The notes below the pieces were generated by a model, which was given only the letters and a program-made list of their open reading frames with translations, was not told where the DNA came from and did no database searches. 41,429 bases of DNA from a virus, in IMG/VR virus record IMGVR_UViG_3300036859_000275, positions 1-41,429 of that record; one strand, given 5' to 3'. The first letter of the stretch is position 1, and every line of letters begins with the position of its first letter. The position numbers and the translations under genes are program-made. Below, piece after piece: positions 7,447 to 15,573 of the stretch.

Positions 7447-7806
7447 CTACGCCTCGCCGAACACGTGCTTCCAGTACGCCGTCGGGTGCACCGTCCGCAG
7501 GCACCGACGGGACTCGGTCAGTATCTCAGTTTCGTTCCACGCCCAGTTCCGCAGCTCGGTGTACTCGCACTCCGGCAGGGTGGCCCGTAGTTTCCCGATC
7601 AGGCAGACGCACTCAGTTTCATCCGGTGTGACATAGCAGGCTTCCAGGTGCATCGCGTTGTCACACAGATCCGCGATGGCCTCGGCTAGCTGGTGTTGCT
7701 GTTCCGTGGTGGCGTACAGCGGATGGGCGCTGGCAGCCTTCATCGTTTCCACGCTCTCCAGGGCTGTGCCCTTCCAAAAATCGTCTGGCCCGTCGTTGTT
7801 TGTCAC
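7447..7806 (-). CDS. hypothetical protein (119 aa)
   Basis: The GTG at 7806 overlaps the SNF2 stop (GTGA), and GAGGGGAG lies 8 nt upstream. The protein is acidic and helical (TTEQQHQLAEAIADLCDNAMH) with scattered cysteines (ACYV, CVCLIG, LPECEY). No domain recognised. Its stop codon abuts the -35 of promoter A, so it is the last gene of the upstream transcription unit. Confidence 0.7.
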   Translation of the reverse strand: MTNNDGPDDFWKGTALESVETMKAASAHPLYATTEQQHQLAEAIADLCDNAMHLEACYVTPDETECVCLIGKLRATLPECEYTELRNWAWNETEILTESRRCLRTVHPTAYWKHVFGEA

Positions 7807-9584
7807 GCTGCGGTCTCCCCTCTAGCGACTCGTCTGCCGCCCATCAGCTCGGCCACGATGCGCGGATCGCGCACCAGCTCGGCCAGCTGCCCGGCGTGCC
7901 CGCGCAGGATGTCCCTGATGCGGGTGTCGATGGTGTTCTTGGTGATGATGTCGATGTACTCCACCGAATCAGCGGTCTGCCCGATCCGGTGCGCGCGGTC
8001 CTCGGCCTGCAATGACTCTGGCAACGACAGCGGGCGTTGAAGGAATACCACCGTGGATGCTGCGGTCAGGGTGATGCCGACGCCGCCGGCCCCAGTGGTG
8101 GCCAGCACAGTGTCGAGCTCACCGGCCTGGAAGGCGTCCACGACCGCGGTGCGTTGCGACCGGGATTGGCCACCGACGATATACCCGACCCGGCGCCCGG
8201 TCCGTTCCGCAGACTCCCCGGCCAGCATGATGAGCTGGCGGCTCGGCGCGAACACCAGCACCGATTGGTCAGGTCGTTCCTCCAGCACCTCCAGCAGCGC
8301 ATGCACCTTCCAGCTCGGATGCTTCAGGTCCAGATGCACCGACGTCTTTTTGGCCATCTGGCCGTATGTCGGGCTGTACTCGTTTTCGTCCAGCACCTCC
8401 CGGGTCTCGTAGCGGACATCGGCCGGCGCACACGCCAGGGATTTCAGGTGGGCCAGCACGCTGAACACGTCCATGACAGCGAGCTCGGTGGCATCGGGCA
8501 GCTGGGCCAGCATGTCGGCTTCGAATTGGTCATAGACCTTGCGCCAGATGTTCGGCATCTCGACTGTGCGGGTGCTGTATACCTTCGGTGGCAGGTCCAG
8601 CACGTCGGCCTTGGCCACCCGGCGGAGCTGGCCTTCTAGGCAGGCCCGGAACTCCGGTTCGGTATGCGGCGCCAGCCCGATGACCTTCTGGGTGTAGCCC
8701 GAGTCCACGGTGAGCAGGTAGCGCTGCTTGAACCGGTCCCCGGATGGCCAGGCACCGGCGTCCATGGCCTCCAGCATCGGTGTCAGGTCCCCGGTGTGGT
8801 GGGTGATCGGGGTCCCGGACATGCCGATCACGTACGGCGCGTCCCGGGCTACCCGGACTACCGCCTTGGAGCGTTCGGCGCCGGGGTTTTTGATGTAGTG
8901 GCACTCATCGATCACGACCGCCTTGGGGGCCAGCCGGTTCAGTGGTCCGCGGCGCCCGGTCGGCGCGTCCTGTCTCACGATGTCGTAGCTAGTGACGTAC
9001 ACGTCGAAGGCACCGAGTCTGCTCTGGCGCTTGGGCCCGTGATACCGGGTCACCGTCCAGTGCGGCGTCCAGGTGCGGACTGCTTCCACCCACGGGTCCA
9101 TCACCGAGGCCGGGCACACCACCAGGATCGGCTCGGGGTTGGCGCTGCCGTCCTGGAAGTAGTTCGCCCACAGTTCGGTCAAGCCGAGCAGGGCGGTGAT
9201 GGTCTTGCCGGTGCCAGGCTCATCGGTGAACAGGACCCGGCCGGTGGCCTTGACCAGCTGGGCACCGTCGTACTGATGGGCGTACGGCACCAGCCCATTC
9301 GGCGGCGTATAGACCGTTGCCGGGGGCATCATCCGTTTCAGCCCCTCGGTCTCCACCCAGGCGGTGAGCCCGGGGCTCGGGCGCCACCAGTCACCGAACT
9401 GATAGGCGCACTGCACCACCGCGGGCCACGACAGCGGGCATTCCAGATAGCCCTCCCCGGGACTGAAGTGTGGCGTGAGGCTCTGCACCATGGCCGCCAC
9501 CATGGCCATCTCGTGGGGTGGCCCGGAGGCCGACAGGCGCAAGGCCTGCCGGTCCCCGGACACGTCCCCGTGCACAGGCAGCAC
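7803..9584 (-). CDS. SNF2-family DEAD-like helicase/translocase
   Basis: 593 aa from a GTG 4 nt after the SSB-like gene. Motif I DEPGTGKT (121-128) follows the Q-motif-like PYAHQYDGAQL. Motif II is VIDECHYIKN, motif III GMSGTPI, and motif VI QAEDRAHRIGQ in the C-terminal RecA lobe. This is a superfamily 2 SNF2/Rad54-type double-stranded DNA translocase. Phage copies lie in replication/recombination modules and are thought to remodel protein-DNA complexes or forks; that role is inferred. Length is right for a minimal two-lobe SNF2 protein without accessory domains. Confidence 0.92.
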   Translation of the reverse strand: MLPVHGDVSGDRQALRLSASGPPHEMAMVAAMVQSLTPHFSPGEGYLECPLSWPAVVQCAYQFGDWWRPSPGLTAWVETEGLKRMMPPATVYTPPNGLVPYAHQYDGAQLVKATGRVLFTDEPGTGKTITALLGLTELWANYFQDGSANPEPILVVCPASVMDPWVEAVRTWTPHWTVTRYHGPKRQSRLGAFDVYVTSYDIVRQDAPTGRRGPLNRLAPKAVVIDECHYIKNPGAERSKAVVRVARDAPYVIGMSGTPITHHTGDLTPMLEAMDAGAWPSGDRFKQRYLLTVDSGYTQKVIGLAPHTEPEFRACLEGQLRRVAKADVLDLPPKVYSTRTVEMPNIWRKVYDQFEADMLAQLPDATELAVMDVFSVLAHLKSLACAPADVRYETREVLDENEYSPTYGQMAKKTSVHLDLKHPSWKVHALLEVLEERPDQSVLVFAPSRQLIMLAGESAERTGRRVGYIVGGQSRSQRTAVVDAFQAGELDTVLATTGAGGVGITLTAASTVVFLQRPLSLPESLQAEDRAHRIGQTADSVEYIDIITKNTIDTRIRDILRGHAGQLAELVRDPRIVAELMGGRRVARGETAA

Positions 9585-9587
9585 GGA

Positions 9588-10844
9588 TCAGCCTTGCGGC
9601 TGCTGGGATGCGCCCATCGGCCCAGCCTGGCCCTGACCACCGGACAACCGGTTCATCAGTGCCTGTTTCTCCGGGGACAGCCCTGACGGCTGGACCCCCG
9701 GCTGGGTCGGCGGCTGACCCTGGGGCGGCAGAGCGCCCGCAGGGGCAGTCATGGGCAGTTGGGGCTGGGTGTACTGCGGTTGGGGTGCGTATCCGCCGGG
9801 CGCTTGTCCCTGGCTGGGGTTCACCTGCGCGCCTTGCGGCTGCTGGGTCCCCTGATCCTGGGGGGCCTGCGGATACGCGTTGGGGGCGGCCTGGTACGGC
9901 TGCTGCACCTGGGCCTGATTGGGGTCGTATGCCTGCCCCCCGTACTGGGGCGCGGCCTGCTGTGCGGGAGGCTGACCGGCTTGGGTGGGCATGACCCCAC
10001 CGCCTACCGGGGCCTGTCCATACTGCGGGGCCTGGGCGTACTGCTGGGGGTTGGGGTAGGCCGGAGCAGGTGCCGGAGCGTACGCCGGTGCCTGCTGCTG
10101 GTACGGAGCCTGCTGGGGCGCCGCGGAGGCCTGAGGCGCCGGAGCCGGCTGGGCCAGCTGCTGCGCCACCGCGGCAAAAGCGGGGTCGGTCTCCCACGTG
10201 CCCTGGGGCCGGTAGGTGACCGCGTAGACGTTGGTCGCGATGTTGTTGCCGGGCTTGCGGTGCGTCAGCGTCACGATGACCAGCGCACCCTGCTTCGGTA
10301 CGCCGGATTCGCCCACCTCCTGCATCGCCCGGGTGACCTCATCACGCAAGCCTCCCCGCAGGAACATGCGTGCGTCTTGATCGGGAAAGTTCTGCTGCTG
10401 CAAGGCGTCCTGCCACACCAGCCGGAGCTGCACCGGCAGCACCAGCTTGGGGCGCCCGTCGCTGAACGTCTTCAGCTGCTTGCTTTTCGGATCGGAGTCC
10501 TGAAACACGTCACCGTCCGCAGGGGTGCGGGTGACCACACCGACGTAGGTGTAGCCGTTCGGTGCGTTGTTCCAGGTAAGGCCCTTCCCGGATCCCTGGC
10601 TGGGCTGCTGGTAGAAGTCGTCCAGCGTGCCCTTGGCGCCCTGGGGTACCGGCGGCATCGGCGGCTGGCCGTACGGCGGCGCCTGCTGGCCGTAGCCCGG
10701 AGGGGCGTAGCCGTTCGGCGCCGGCAGATACCCACCACCGTGGGGTGGCGTCGGTACATAGCCCGGCTGGGCGTACGGGTCTGGCTGGTACGGCGGTGCG
10801 GGGTAGCCACCTTGTAGCGGGTAGCCGTATTGGGGTTGAGTCAT
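9588..10844 (-). CDS. single-stranded DNA-binding-like protein with long Q/P/A-rich tail
   Basis: 418 aa from the ATG at 10844 with GAGAGG upstream. Residues 1-70 are a Pro/Gly/Tyr/Gln-rich arm (YPLQGGYPAPPYQPDPY). Residues about 71-215 form a compact beta-rich core (TLDDFY, NAPNGYTYVGVVTR, LVLPVQLRLVW, MFLRGGLRDEVTRAMQEVG, GALVIVTLTHRK) that resembles the OB-fold ssDNA-binding proteins common in actinophages. The rest is a disordered AQPAPAP/YQQQAP tail ending GPMGASQQPQG. It lies between helicase and nuclease genes. SSB identity is by pattern, not proven; unusual is low complexity on both sides of the core. Confidence 0.6.
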   Translation of the reverse strand: MTQPQYGYPLQGGYPAPPYQPDPYAQPGYVPTPPHGGGYLPAPNGYAPPGYGQQAPPYGQPPMPPVPQGAKGTLDDFYQQPSQGSGKGLTWNNAPNGYTYVGVVTRTPADGDVFQDSDPKSKQLKTFSDGRPKLVLPVQLRLVWQDALQQQNFPDQDARMFLRGGLRDEVTRAMQEVGESGVPKQGALVIVTLTHRKPGNNIATNVYAVTYRPQGTWETDPAFAAVAQQLAQPAPAPQASAAPQQAPYQQQAPAYAPAPAPAYPNPQQYAQAPQYGQAPVGGGVMPTQAGQPPAQQAAPQYGGQAYDPNQAQVQQPYQAAPNAYPQAPQDQGTQQPQGAQVNPSQGQAPGGYAPQPQYTQPQLPMTAPAGALPPQGQPPTQPGVQPSGLSPEKQALMNRLSGGQGQAGPMGASQQPQG

Positions 10845-10902
10845 GTGATGGCCTCTCTACTGTGTTCGGGTGCTACGGGTGTACAGCGGTCGGGGATTGG
10901 TA

Positions 10903-11169
10903 TTACTGGAACAGGACGAGCCCGCCGCCGACTAGCATCGCGAACAGGCTGATGACGCCGAAACCGAAGCCGATCAGGGCCAGGATCGTGTAGATCCAGA
11001 TGACGAACCGGACAGCGCCGGGGATCGACTTCCACGCCGTGGGCGCGGAGGGCAGGTACGTGAGTTGGTTAGCGCTCTGTGCCTGGCGCTCCTGCCATGC
11101 GGCCTGTGCGGCGGCGGCCTCGGCCTTGGTCGGCGGGTGACTCGGGCTGGGGAGATCAGTGTTGCTCAT
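10903..11169 (-). CDS. small membrane protein (88 aa)
   Basis: The ATG at 11169 has GAGAGG 8 nt upstream. The N-terminal half is hydrophilic (PTKAEAAAAQAAWQERQAQ). The C-terminal half, from about residue 50, is almost entirely hydrophobic (AVRFVIWIYTILALIGFGF, then FAMLVGGGLVLFQ), giving one or two membrane helices. No family recognised. A membrane protein inside the replication block could tether replication to the membrane; that is speculation. Confidence 0.65.
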   Translation of the reverse strand: MSNTDLPSPSHPPTKAEAAAAQAAWQERQAQSANQLTYLPSAPTAWKSIPGAVRFVIWIYTILALIGFGFGVISLFAMLVGGGLVLFQ

Positions 11170-11235
11170 GGGATGCCTCTCTGTGATGGGGGTATAGCGA
11201 TCGGGTTACAGGGGTTGGGGTCGGGCCCGGAGGCC

Positions 11236-12084
11236 CTACGGGGTGACGGCCACCGTGCTGGTGGCGTCAGGCCCAGGGCAGCCATAGAGGCCGTCCTGGG
11301 CAGCTTGGGGGCGATAGAACGGGCAGAAGTAGCACTCGCTGTCGCGGTCCTCGCCGGTGTCCGCTGGCACGTCGCGCAGGTGGGCCTGGGGGTTGCCGGT
11401 GCCGAGCAGGTAGTCGGCCCAGATCTTGCGCTGCGTAGTCTGCTCAAAGACGTTGGCTAGCAGCTGGCCGTCGGCACCGGGATAGTCGGTGACGTGCTCC
11501 CAGACGTACATGCCGTCCAGGGAGGCGCCGGTGCGGGGATAGGCCGCCAGCACCACCCGGGTCACCGGCAGACCGAGGTTGATATAGCCCAGCCCGTACA
11601 GCAGCAGCTGCACGACGTACTTGCGTGGCGGGTTCTTGCGCACCTTGTTCAGGCTGGAGTCACCGAGGAACTTGTGGTCAACCACGGCGAGCTCAGCGGC
11701 GTCGTACAGATCGGCGGTGCCGGGATGCCCGGGATGCGGGGTGACGCGCTGCTCGGCCAGCCAGCGGGTGTAGCCGTAGCGCAGGTTGTCGGCAGTGAAT
11801 GCGTCGGCGGCCCAGGCGTGGCAGGCGGTGCCCACGATTGACGGCCAGGGATCCACCACGTGGTTGGTGGCGGGCAGCGCGGCCAGCTTGCCGGCCACCT
11901 GCCGGTCACACATCACACCGAGCTCGGACGGCCCCAGGTGCTGCTGCAACGTCCGCGGGGACCGGGCAGCGGCATGCTCGAAGACGCCGCGCAGCGTCTT
12001 GGCGTATCGCTGGGCCCACGGACTGGAGCCGTTCAGCGACGGCGGCGCCGCGGCCATGAACGCTGCTGCTGACTGAGTGGTCAT
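11236..12084 (-). CDS. Cas4/RecB-type PD-(D/E)XK nuclease with Cys cluster
   Basis: 282 aa; the ATG at 12084 overlaps the upstream stop (ATGA). The nuclease core shows H89, GTADLYD (D125) and VVDHK (D136, K138), followed by a YVVQLLLYG helix. C59 near the N-terminus plus C251-x2-C254 and C269 at the C-terminus match the four-cysteine iron-sulphur arrangement of Cas4/AddB-type exonucleases, although the last spacing is long. In phages such enzymes process DNA ends for recombination. No cas1/cas2 or repeats are nearby, so a CRISPR role is not suggested. Confidence 0.85.
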   Translation of the reverse strand: MTTQSAAAFMAAAPPSLNGSSPWAQRYAKTLRGVFEHAAARSPRTLQQHLGPSELGVMCDRQVAGKLAALPATNHVVDPWPSIVGTACHAWAADAFTADNLRYGYTRWLAEQRVTPHPGHPGTADLYDAAELAVVDHKFLGDSSLNKVRKNPPRKYVVQLLLYGLGYINLGLPVTRVVLAAYPRTGASLDGMYVWEHVTDYPGADGQLLANVFEQTTQRKIWADYLLGTGNPQAHLRDVPADTGEDRDSECYFCPFYRPQAAQDGLYGCPGPDATSTVAVTP

Positions 12085-12323
12085 GCCTCAGGCCTATCAG
12101 TCGGCTCCGACAGTTTCCGCATGCCGGCACGCTTGCGCCACAGCACCCGCTTCACCAGGGCCTGTGTAACCAGCCGCTCCCAGAACAGCACCGCGGGCAC
12201 GGCGTCCACCTCACCGGCGCCGGGACCGGCCTTTTCAGCCTTGTGCCATTGCTCCCGGTACGCAGCCAGCCGTCGGCCCCAGACCGCGACGCGCCAGCGC
12301 GCGAACCGCTTCGGGTACCTCAT
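12081..12323 (-). CDS. basic hypothetical protein (80 aa)
   Basis: The ATG at 12323 overlaps the HNH stop (ATGA), and its own stop overlaps the nuclease start. Strongly basic and tryptophan-rich (RYPKRFARWRVAVWGRRLAA, WKRAGMRKL-type segments) with a central acidic patch. No domain recognised; the charge suggests nucleic-acid contact. Sandwiched between two nuclease genes with 4-nt overlaps on both sides. Confidence 0.65.
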   Translation of the reverse strand: MRYPKRFARWRVAVWGRRLAAYREQWHKAEKAGPGAGEVDAVPAVLFWERLVTQALVKRVLWRKRAGMRKLSEPTDRPEA

Positions 12324-12700
12324 CGCTTTCCCCTCTTGGCCAGCTTGCCGCCGGTCGAACTGTTGTCGTGCGCGCATGCCGGCCGGATGTTGTCGCGGCG
12401 GTACGTCCCGCCCTGGCAGCCGGGGATGATCCGGTCCACGGTGACGGTGTCGACTGTGAGCAGGGTGCCGCACCGATAGCACCGGCAGGCCGGTTCCCCT
12501 TCGCCCAGCGGAACGATACGGACCCGGTGACGTTTGATCGGCAGCAGCGCCACCACCACATCTACGTTCGCGCGGTAGGTCATCACCAGCCATTCACGGC
12601 GGCGGCGCCGGTCCTCGGCGCTACCCCGACGGTTGCCGTTGGTGGTCCCCCGTGCAACGGGCTTGGGCTCCAGCCGCTCAAGCTGATCCAGTATGCTCAC
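12320..12700 (-). CDS. HNH endonuclease (126 aa)
   Basis: The GTG at 12700 overlaps the preceding stop (GTGA). A basic helix (AEDRRRRREWLVMTYR) precedes C74-x2-C77, TVDRIIPG (D89), GGTYRRDNIRPAC (N104, C109) and HDNSSTGGKLAKRGKR. This is the G-G-x-Y...N-I-x-P-A-C variety of HNH in which the usual DH is DR. It may be a free-standing homing-type nuclease or part of recombination; there is no intron visible next to it. Confidence 0.8.
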   Translation of the reverse strand: MSILDQLERLEPKPVARGTTNGNRRGSAEDRRRRREWLVMTYRANVDVVVALLPIKRHRVRIVPLGEGEPACRCYRCGTLLTVDTVTVDRIIPGCQGGTYRRDNIRPACAHDNSSTGGKLAKRGKR

Positions 12701-12993
12701 GAGATCACCGGGCAGTTGCCGTTGTGGCCGCCGACGATTCCGCAGTATTTGCAAGGAGTGCCCGGAGTGCCCTTGCCCCCAGCAAGGGGCTTACCTGTCA
12801 CCAGTCCCAATAGCCGTCGTACATCCGGATCACCTCCTCTCCTGCGTGCCGCTCGGCGGAGCTCGGCCGAGCGGAGCTTGTTGGCCTCCCAGAAGACCCG
12901 CGGATCGGCATCCGCCACGGCACCGAGCTCCTGGAGCACGACAGCGCGCTCATGCCGGAGCGTTTCACGGGTGCGGCGGCGGAAGGTGATCAC
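12697..12993 (-). CDS. hypothetical protein with C-terminal zinc-knuckle-like motif (98 aa)
   Basis: The GTG at 12993 overlaps the upstream stop (GTGA); another GTG two codons earlier is possible. An Arg/Glu-rich helical body (RRTRETLRHERAVVLQELG) leads to a C-terminal CKYCGIVGGHNGNC, a C-x2-C-x5-H-x3-C arrangement close to retroviral zinc knuckles. This suggests single-stranded nucleic-acid binding, but no family assignment is possible. Confidence 0.65.
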   Translation of the reverse strand: MITFRRRTRETLRHERAVVLQELGAVADADPRVFWEANKLRSAELRRAARRRGGDPDVRRLLGLVTGKPLAGGKGTPGTPCKYCGIVGGHNGNCPVIS

Positions 12994-13856
12994 AGCCACC
13001 ACCCGGCGCCGTCCAGGTGAGCGCCTTCGGTATGAGGCGGCCGGAAACAAGTCCGTCCAATAGTGTCTCCGTGACCGGGCTTCTTGGCTAGGCATTCCGC
13101 TGGAGTCACGCCGGCCTGGAGTGAATCGCTCCAGGCCACCACGGTGCGATACTGGTCCGCGCCCTGGTGTTCGTGGCGCATATCCGGGTGGGGCTTCAGG
13201 CTGCACCACACGCTGTCCATCCACGGGTGTGGCCGACCGCACGGCTTCTGATATGCCGGATAGGGCGGAGACGGGGCGGCGGTAGGCGTCGCACTCTCGG
13301 CAGTTTGCTCCCCATCATCCGTTCCGGCGGGCGTGGACGGGGGAGCGGCTGTGGGCGCCGCGGCCCCGTCTCCGGTCTGGGTGAGGGCCTCACGCAACAT
13401 GCCAGCTGAGGCTCCGACAGCAGCCATCAGCAAACGTGTGTCAGGCGCCCGGGCATCTCGCCACTGCTCATCGGCCTTGGCCTCAACAGTGTTCAGCGCG
13501 TGCACCAGATCCGACCGGGTCACGCTGGCTGGGGCGTCCACCGGCTCCAGCTTGCTGTTGAGGATGCTGAACTCGGAGTCGGGAAACGCCACCCGCAGCT
13601 GGTCCTTGATCCTGCTAGCGTCCTCCGCCGTGATCGGTTCGGTTGCCCTAAGCAAATAGTGCTCGCCTGGCTCGATGATGCCGATATTCTGCATCGGGGT
13701 AGTGTCCGTGGGGATGTCTGCAAACCGCTCCAACGCCTGTTCGATGCGCTTGGCCACATCCAGCAGGGCCCGGCCCTCGGCCTCACCCACGCCCGAATGC
13801 GCCTGCTCTTTCAGGTTGAACGCCAGGGCATCGAACTCGTCCCATAATCTGCTCAT
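12990..13856 (-). CDS. hypothetical protein (288 aa), helical N-terminus and Cys/His C-terminus
   Basis: The ATG at 13856 overlaps the preceding stop (ATGA). The N-terminal part is helical and acidic (MSRLWDEFDALAFNLKEQ, LLDVAKRIEQALERF). A Pro/Ala/Thr-rich linker (TAAPPSTPAGTDD) follows. The C-terminal 90 residues hold two Cys/His patches, CGRPHPWMDSVWCSLKPH then RHEH, and TCFRPPHTEGAHLDG, the sort of paired small metal sites common in actinophage proteins. No function assigned. Confidence 0.65.
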   Translation of the reverse strand: MSRLWDEFDALAFNLKEQAHSGVGEAEGRALLDVAKRIEQALERFADIPTDTTPMQNIGIIEPGEHYLLRATEPITAEDASRIKDQLRVAFPDSEFSILNSKLEPVDAPASVTRSDLVHALNTVEAKADEQWRDARAPDTRLLMAAVGASAGMLREALTQTGDGAAAPTAAPPSTPAGTDDGEQTAESATPTAAPSPPYPAYQKPCGRPHPWMDSVWCSLKPHPDMRHEHQGADQYRTVVAWSDSLQAGVTPAECLAKKPGHGDTIGRTCFRPPHTEGAHLDGAGWWL

Positions 13857-14632
13857 GACTTCGCCCTGCTCTCCGCGAGAGTCCAGCGCTGCCCCCGCTT
13901 GGCGAACTCCACATACACCGCAGGCTGCTCGGCCTTCAGCCGCTTGCTGTCCACGGTCCACGGCTCGGTGTAGGTCAGTGTCATCGGCTTGAATCCGTCC
14001 ACGTACAACGCCGACCGCAGCGCGCCGTCGCTGGCCTCCGACAGCGCTGTCTGAAGCTTGGTCTTGACCGCGTCGAACTCCTCGGTGGCGGCGTCGCGGA
14101 CACGTTTCAGTTCGTCGTACCGGGCCCGCAGATCCGCCAGCTCGGTGGCCGGCTGGGCGCGCAGCACAGAAACCGGGTTGCAGGTCTCGCAGGACAGCCA
14201 ATCGCCTTCATGGGTTGCTGTGTCCGGACCGGTGCCGGTGGCGGGATCGAACGGAGCGTGGTGGTACAGCTTGCCGTTGTCCAGCACGAATTCCCCGCGG
14301 TCGTTGAACTTCTGCACAAAGACCGGTTCAGCTGGTGGACTGAACTGCTGTGTGCCGACAACGTCCGCGCCCAGCACAGAAATCACCAGGGCCATGTCCA
14401 CAGCGCTTTCGTTGGTGAGACCACTGGAGTTAGCGTCGGCCTCGGCCCGGGTCACGACCTGGCGATCTGCCGCCAGCCGCCAAGCCTCCCGCTCGGGACT
14501 GGACCAGCCGCCCTGAATCACAATGGCATGCCAGGTGGCTACATGGGCTTCAGCGTCCAGCACGCTCGGTGCCATGGTGCTGGGACCGCCGTATGCATGT
14601 GCCTTGGCGAGCAGTTCTCCGAGATCGAGCAT
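13853..14632 (-). CDS. hypothetical protein with coiled coil (259 aa)
   Basis: The ATG at 14632 shares one base with the upstream stop (TGATG). A globular N-terminal region with a CETC pair around residue 150 is followed by a long coiled coil (ELADLRARYDELKRVRDAA, EEFDAVKTKLQTALSEA). The C-terminal segment PMTLTYTEPWTVDSKRLKAE ends in KRGQRWTLAESRAKS. The layout of coiled coil plus short beta tail resembles phage Gp157-like or nuclease-inhibitor proteins, but the match is too weak to name it. Confidence 0.6.
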   Translation of the reverse strand: MLDLGELLAKAHAYGGPSTMAPSVLDAEAHVATWHAIVIQGGWSSPEREAWRLAADRQVVTRAEADANSSGLTNESAVDMALVISVLGADVVGTQQFSPPAEPVFVQKFNDRGEFVLDNGKLYHHAPFDPATGTGPDTATHEGDWLSCETCNPVSVLRAQPATELADLRARYDELKRVRDAATEEFDAVKTKLQTALSEASDGALRSALYVDGFKPMTLTYTEPWTVDSKRLKAEQPAVYVEFAKRGQRWTLAESRAKS

Positions 14633-14853
14633 CAGTTGAGCCTTCCGGTGGCGAGTCGTTGACGGGCGGCGCGGATGGCGCGCACGCGGGAGTGCCGTTG
14701 ATCGGTGGCGGCCCGGATCAGCGCACGGTCCAAGCGCTTGGTGCGGCGGCGCCAATTGTGGAGCATGTCGCAGGGCATGACCAGTTCAACCGGGACGTCG
14801 TACAGCCTGGAACCGCGCAACGCATAGTCCATGCGCTGCTGGGTATCGGTCAC
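14632..14853 (-). CDS. small basic protein (73 aa)
   Basis: The GTG at 14853 overlaps the previous stop (GTGA). Highly basic and helical (NWRRRTKRLDRALIRAATDQ, RAIRAARQRLATGRLN) after a MDYALRGSRLYDVPVELV N-terminus. No domain recognised; the charge suggests DNA or RNA binding. Confidence 0.6.
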   Translation of the reverse strand: MTDTQQRMDYALRGSRLYDVPVELVMPCDMLHNWRRRTKRLDRALIRAATDQRHSRVRAIRAARQRLATGRLN

Positions 14854-15239
14854 CACGGCGATTCACCGACTGCGAGCTTCAGCTGCCCGGTGTAATCCTG
14901 GCGCCAGTGGTACGGCTTCCCAGCGAACCGGACCGTACGGCGGTTGGCGTGCGCGGGCGGGCAGTGCAGCAGCGTGTCGGCCCAGTGCTCAGCATTCACC
15001 GGCAGCGACTCACCACACGCCGCGCAATACGGTCCGTTTGCACCGTCCTGGATCTGCCAGGCTTCATGCTGATGTATCGCCGGTACGGCGGGCGCCATTG
15101 CCAGGGGACGTGTCGGCGGCCTGAACCAGGTCCGGGCTGCCCGCATCTCGCCGATGGTGTGTGAAAGCGTGATGCGCTCCAACAGCGTCGGTCGGCGCCG
15201 ATAGAGTGCGGCGGTCCGCCGGGTACGCCGGTTCGCCAT
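14850..15239 (-). CDS. hypothetical protein (129 aa), CxxC and CPPAH
   Basis: The ATG at 15239 is preceded by GAGAAGAG. A basic N-terminus (MANRRTRRTAALYRRR) is followed by YCAACGESLPVNAEHWADTL and CPPAHANRR, probably one zinc site of two Cys plus Cys/His, and by an aromatic C-terminus (PYHWRQDYTGQLKLAVGESPW). Function unknown. It is the first gene of the leftward early series after the hairpin region downstream of the regulator. Confidence 0.65.
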   Translation of the reverse strand: MANRRTRRTAALYRRRPTLLERITLSHTIGEMRAARTWFRPPTRPLAMAPAVPAIHQHEAWQIQDGANGPYCAACGESLPVNAEHWADTLLHCPPAHANRRTVRFAGKPYHWRQDYTGQLKLAVGESPW

Positions 15240-15261
15240 GTCATACTCTTCTCTGTCGGGA

Positions 15262-15307
15262 CCCCTCGGCGTTCGGCCACTAACGTGGGAGCGCCGGGGG
15301 GTTTCTT
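15262..15307 (+). terminator. terminator-like hairpin with plus-strand U-tract
   Basis: CCCCTCGGCGTT (15262-15273) pairs with AGCGCCGGGGGG (15290-15301) over 12 bp including G-U pairs, followed by TTTCTT. The U-tract is on the plus strand, where no gene lies to the left. It resembles the plus-facing hairpin at 5.3 kb. The 118-nt gap 15240-15357 contains this hairpin and the next one, and no gene that I can see. Confidence 0.6.
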
Positions 15308-15313
15308 GGTGCC

Positions 15314-15352
15314 GGGCCGCCCCACGGCCTGGGGGTCCTCGTGGGGCAGCCC
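15314..15352 (-). terminator. hairpin just downstream of the Xre regulator
   Basis: CGTGGGGCAGCCC pairs with GGGCCGCCCCACG, 13 positions with one G-U (minus strand) mismatch, starting 5 nt after the regulator stop codon. No U-tract follows on the minus strand. Its position suggests it ends or attenuates the regulator mRNA, separating it from the leftward early operon. Confidence 0.5.
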
Positions 15353-15357
15353 GGTGT

Positions 15358-15567
15358 TCAGGGCAGATCGGTGGGCGCGATGCCCAGGGCTTCGGCGAGG
15401 GCGCGCCTCAGCTTGGGGCTAGGCGACACCTCCCCACGTTCGATCCTGGACAGGTTGCCGTCGGACACCGGCGTGCCGGCGGCCGTGACGACAGCTGCGA
15501 GCTGGCGCTGAGACCAGCCCTTGGCAATCCGGGCCGTCTTCATTGGCGAGTCGGTGTCGGTGTTCAT
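15358..15567 (-). CDS. Xre/Cro-C1-type helix-turn-helix regulator (69 aa)
   Basis: Starts at ATG 15567 (MNTDTDSPMKTARIAKG). The HTH is classic: TARIAKGWSQRQLAAVV for helices 1-2, then a recognition segment SDGNLSRIERGEVSPS, followed by LRRALAEALGIAP. At 69 aa it is a single DNA-binding domain without a separate dimerisation or cleavage domain. It is divergent from the plus-strand Mom operon; the 97 bp between them hold two matching promoter/operator units. A predicted -10 ends 6 nt before the ATG, so the mRNA is probably leaderless. It is likely the controlling repressor or Cro-like switch of the phage. Confidence 0.88.
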   Translation of the reverse strand: MNTDTDSPMKTARIAKGWSQRQLAAVVTAAGTPVSDGNLSRIERGEVSPSPKLRRALAEALGIAPTDLP

Positions 15568-15573
15568 GCCACG

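Noticed and set aside
11236-11260. Terminator at GGGCC-TCC-GGGCCC downstream of the nuclease gene
   Set aside because: Stem of only 5-6 bp without a U-tract; the evidence is too weak to list.
11236-12084. Cas4-like nuclease as part of a CRISPR system
   Set aside because: No cas1, cas2, other cas genes or array; such nucleases are routine in phage recombination modules.
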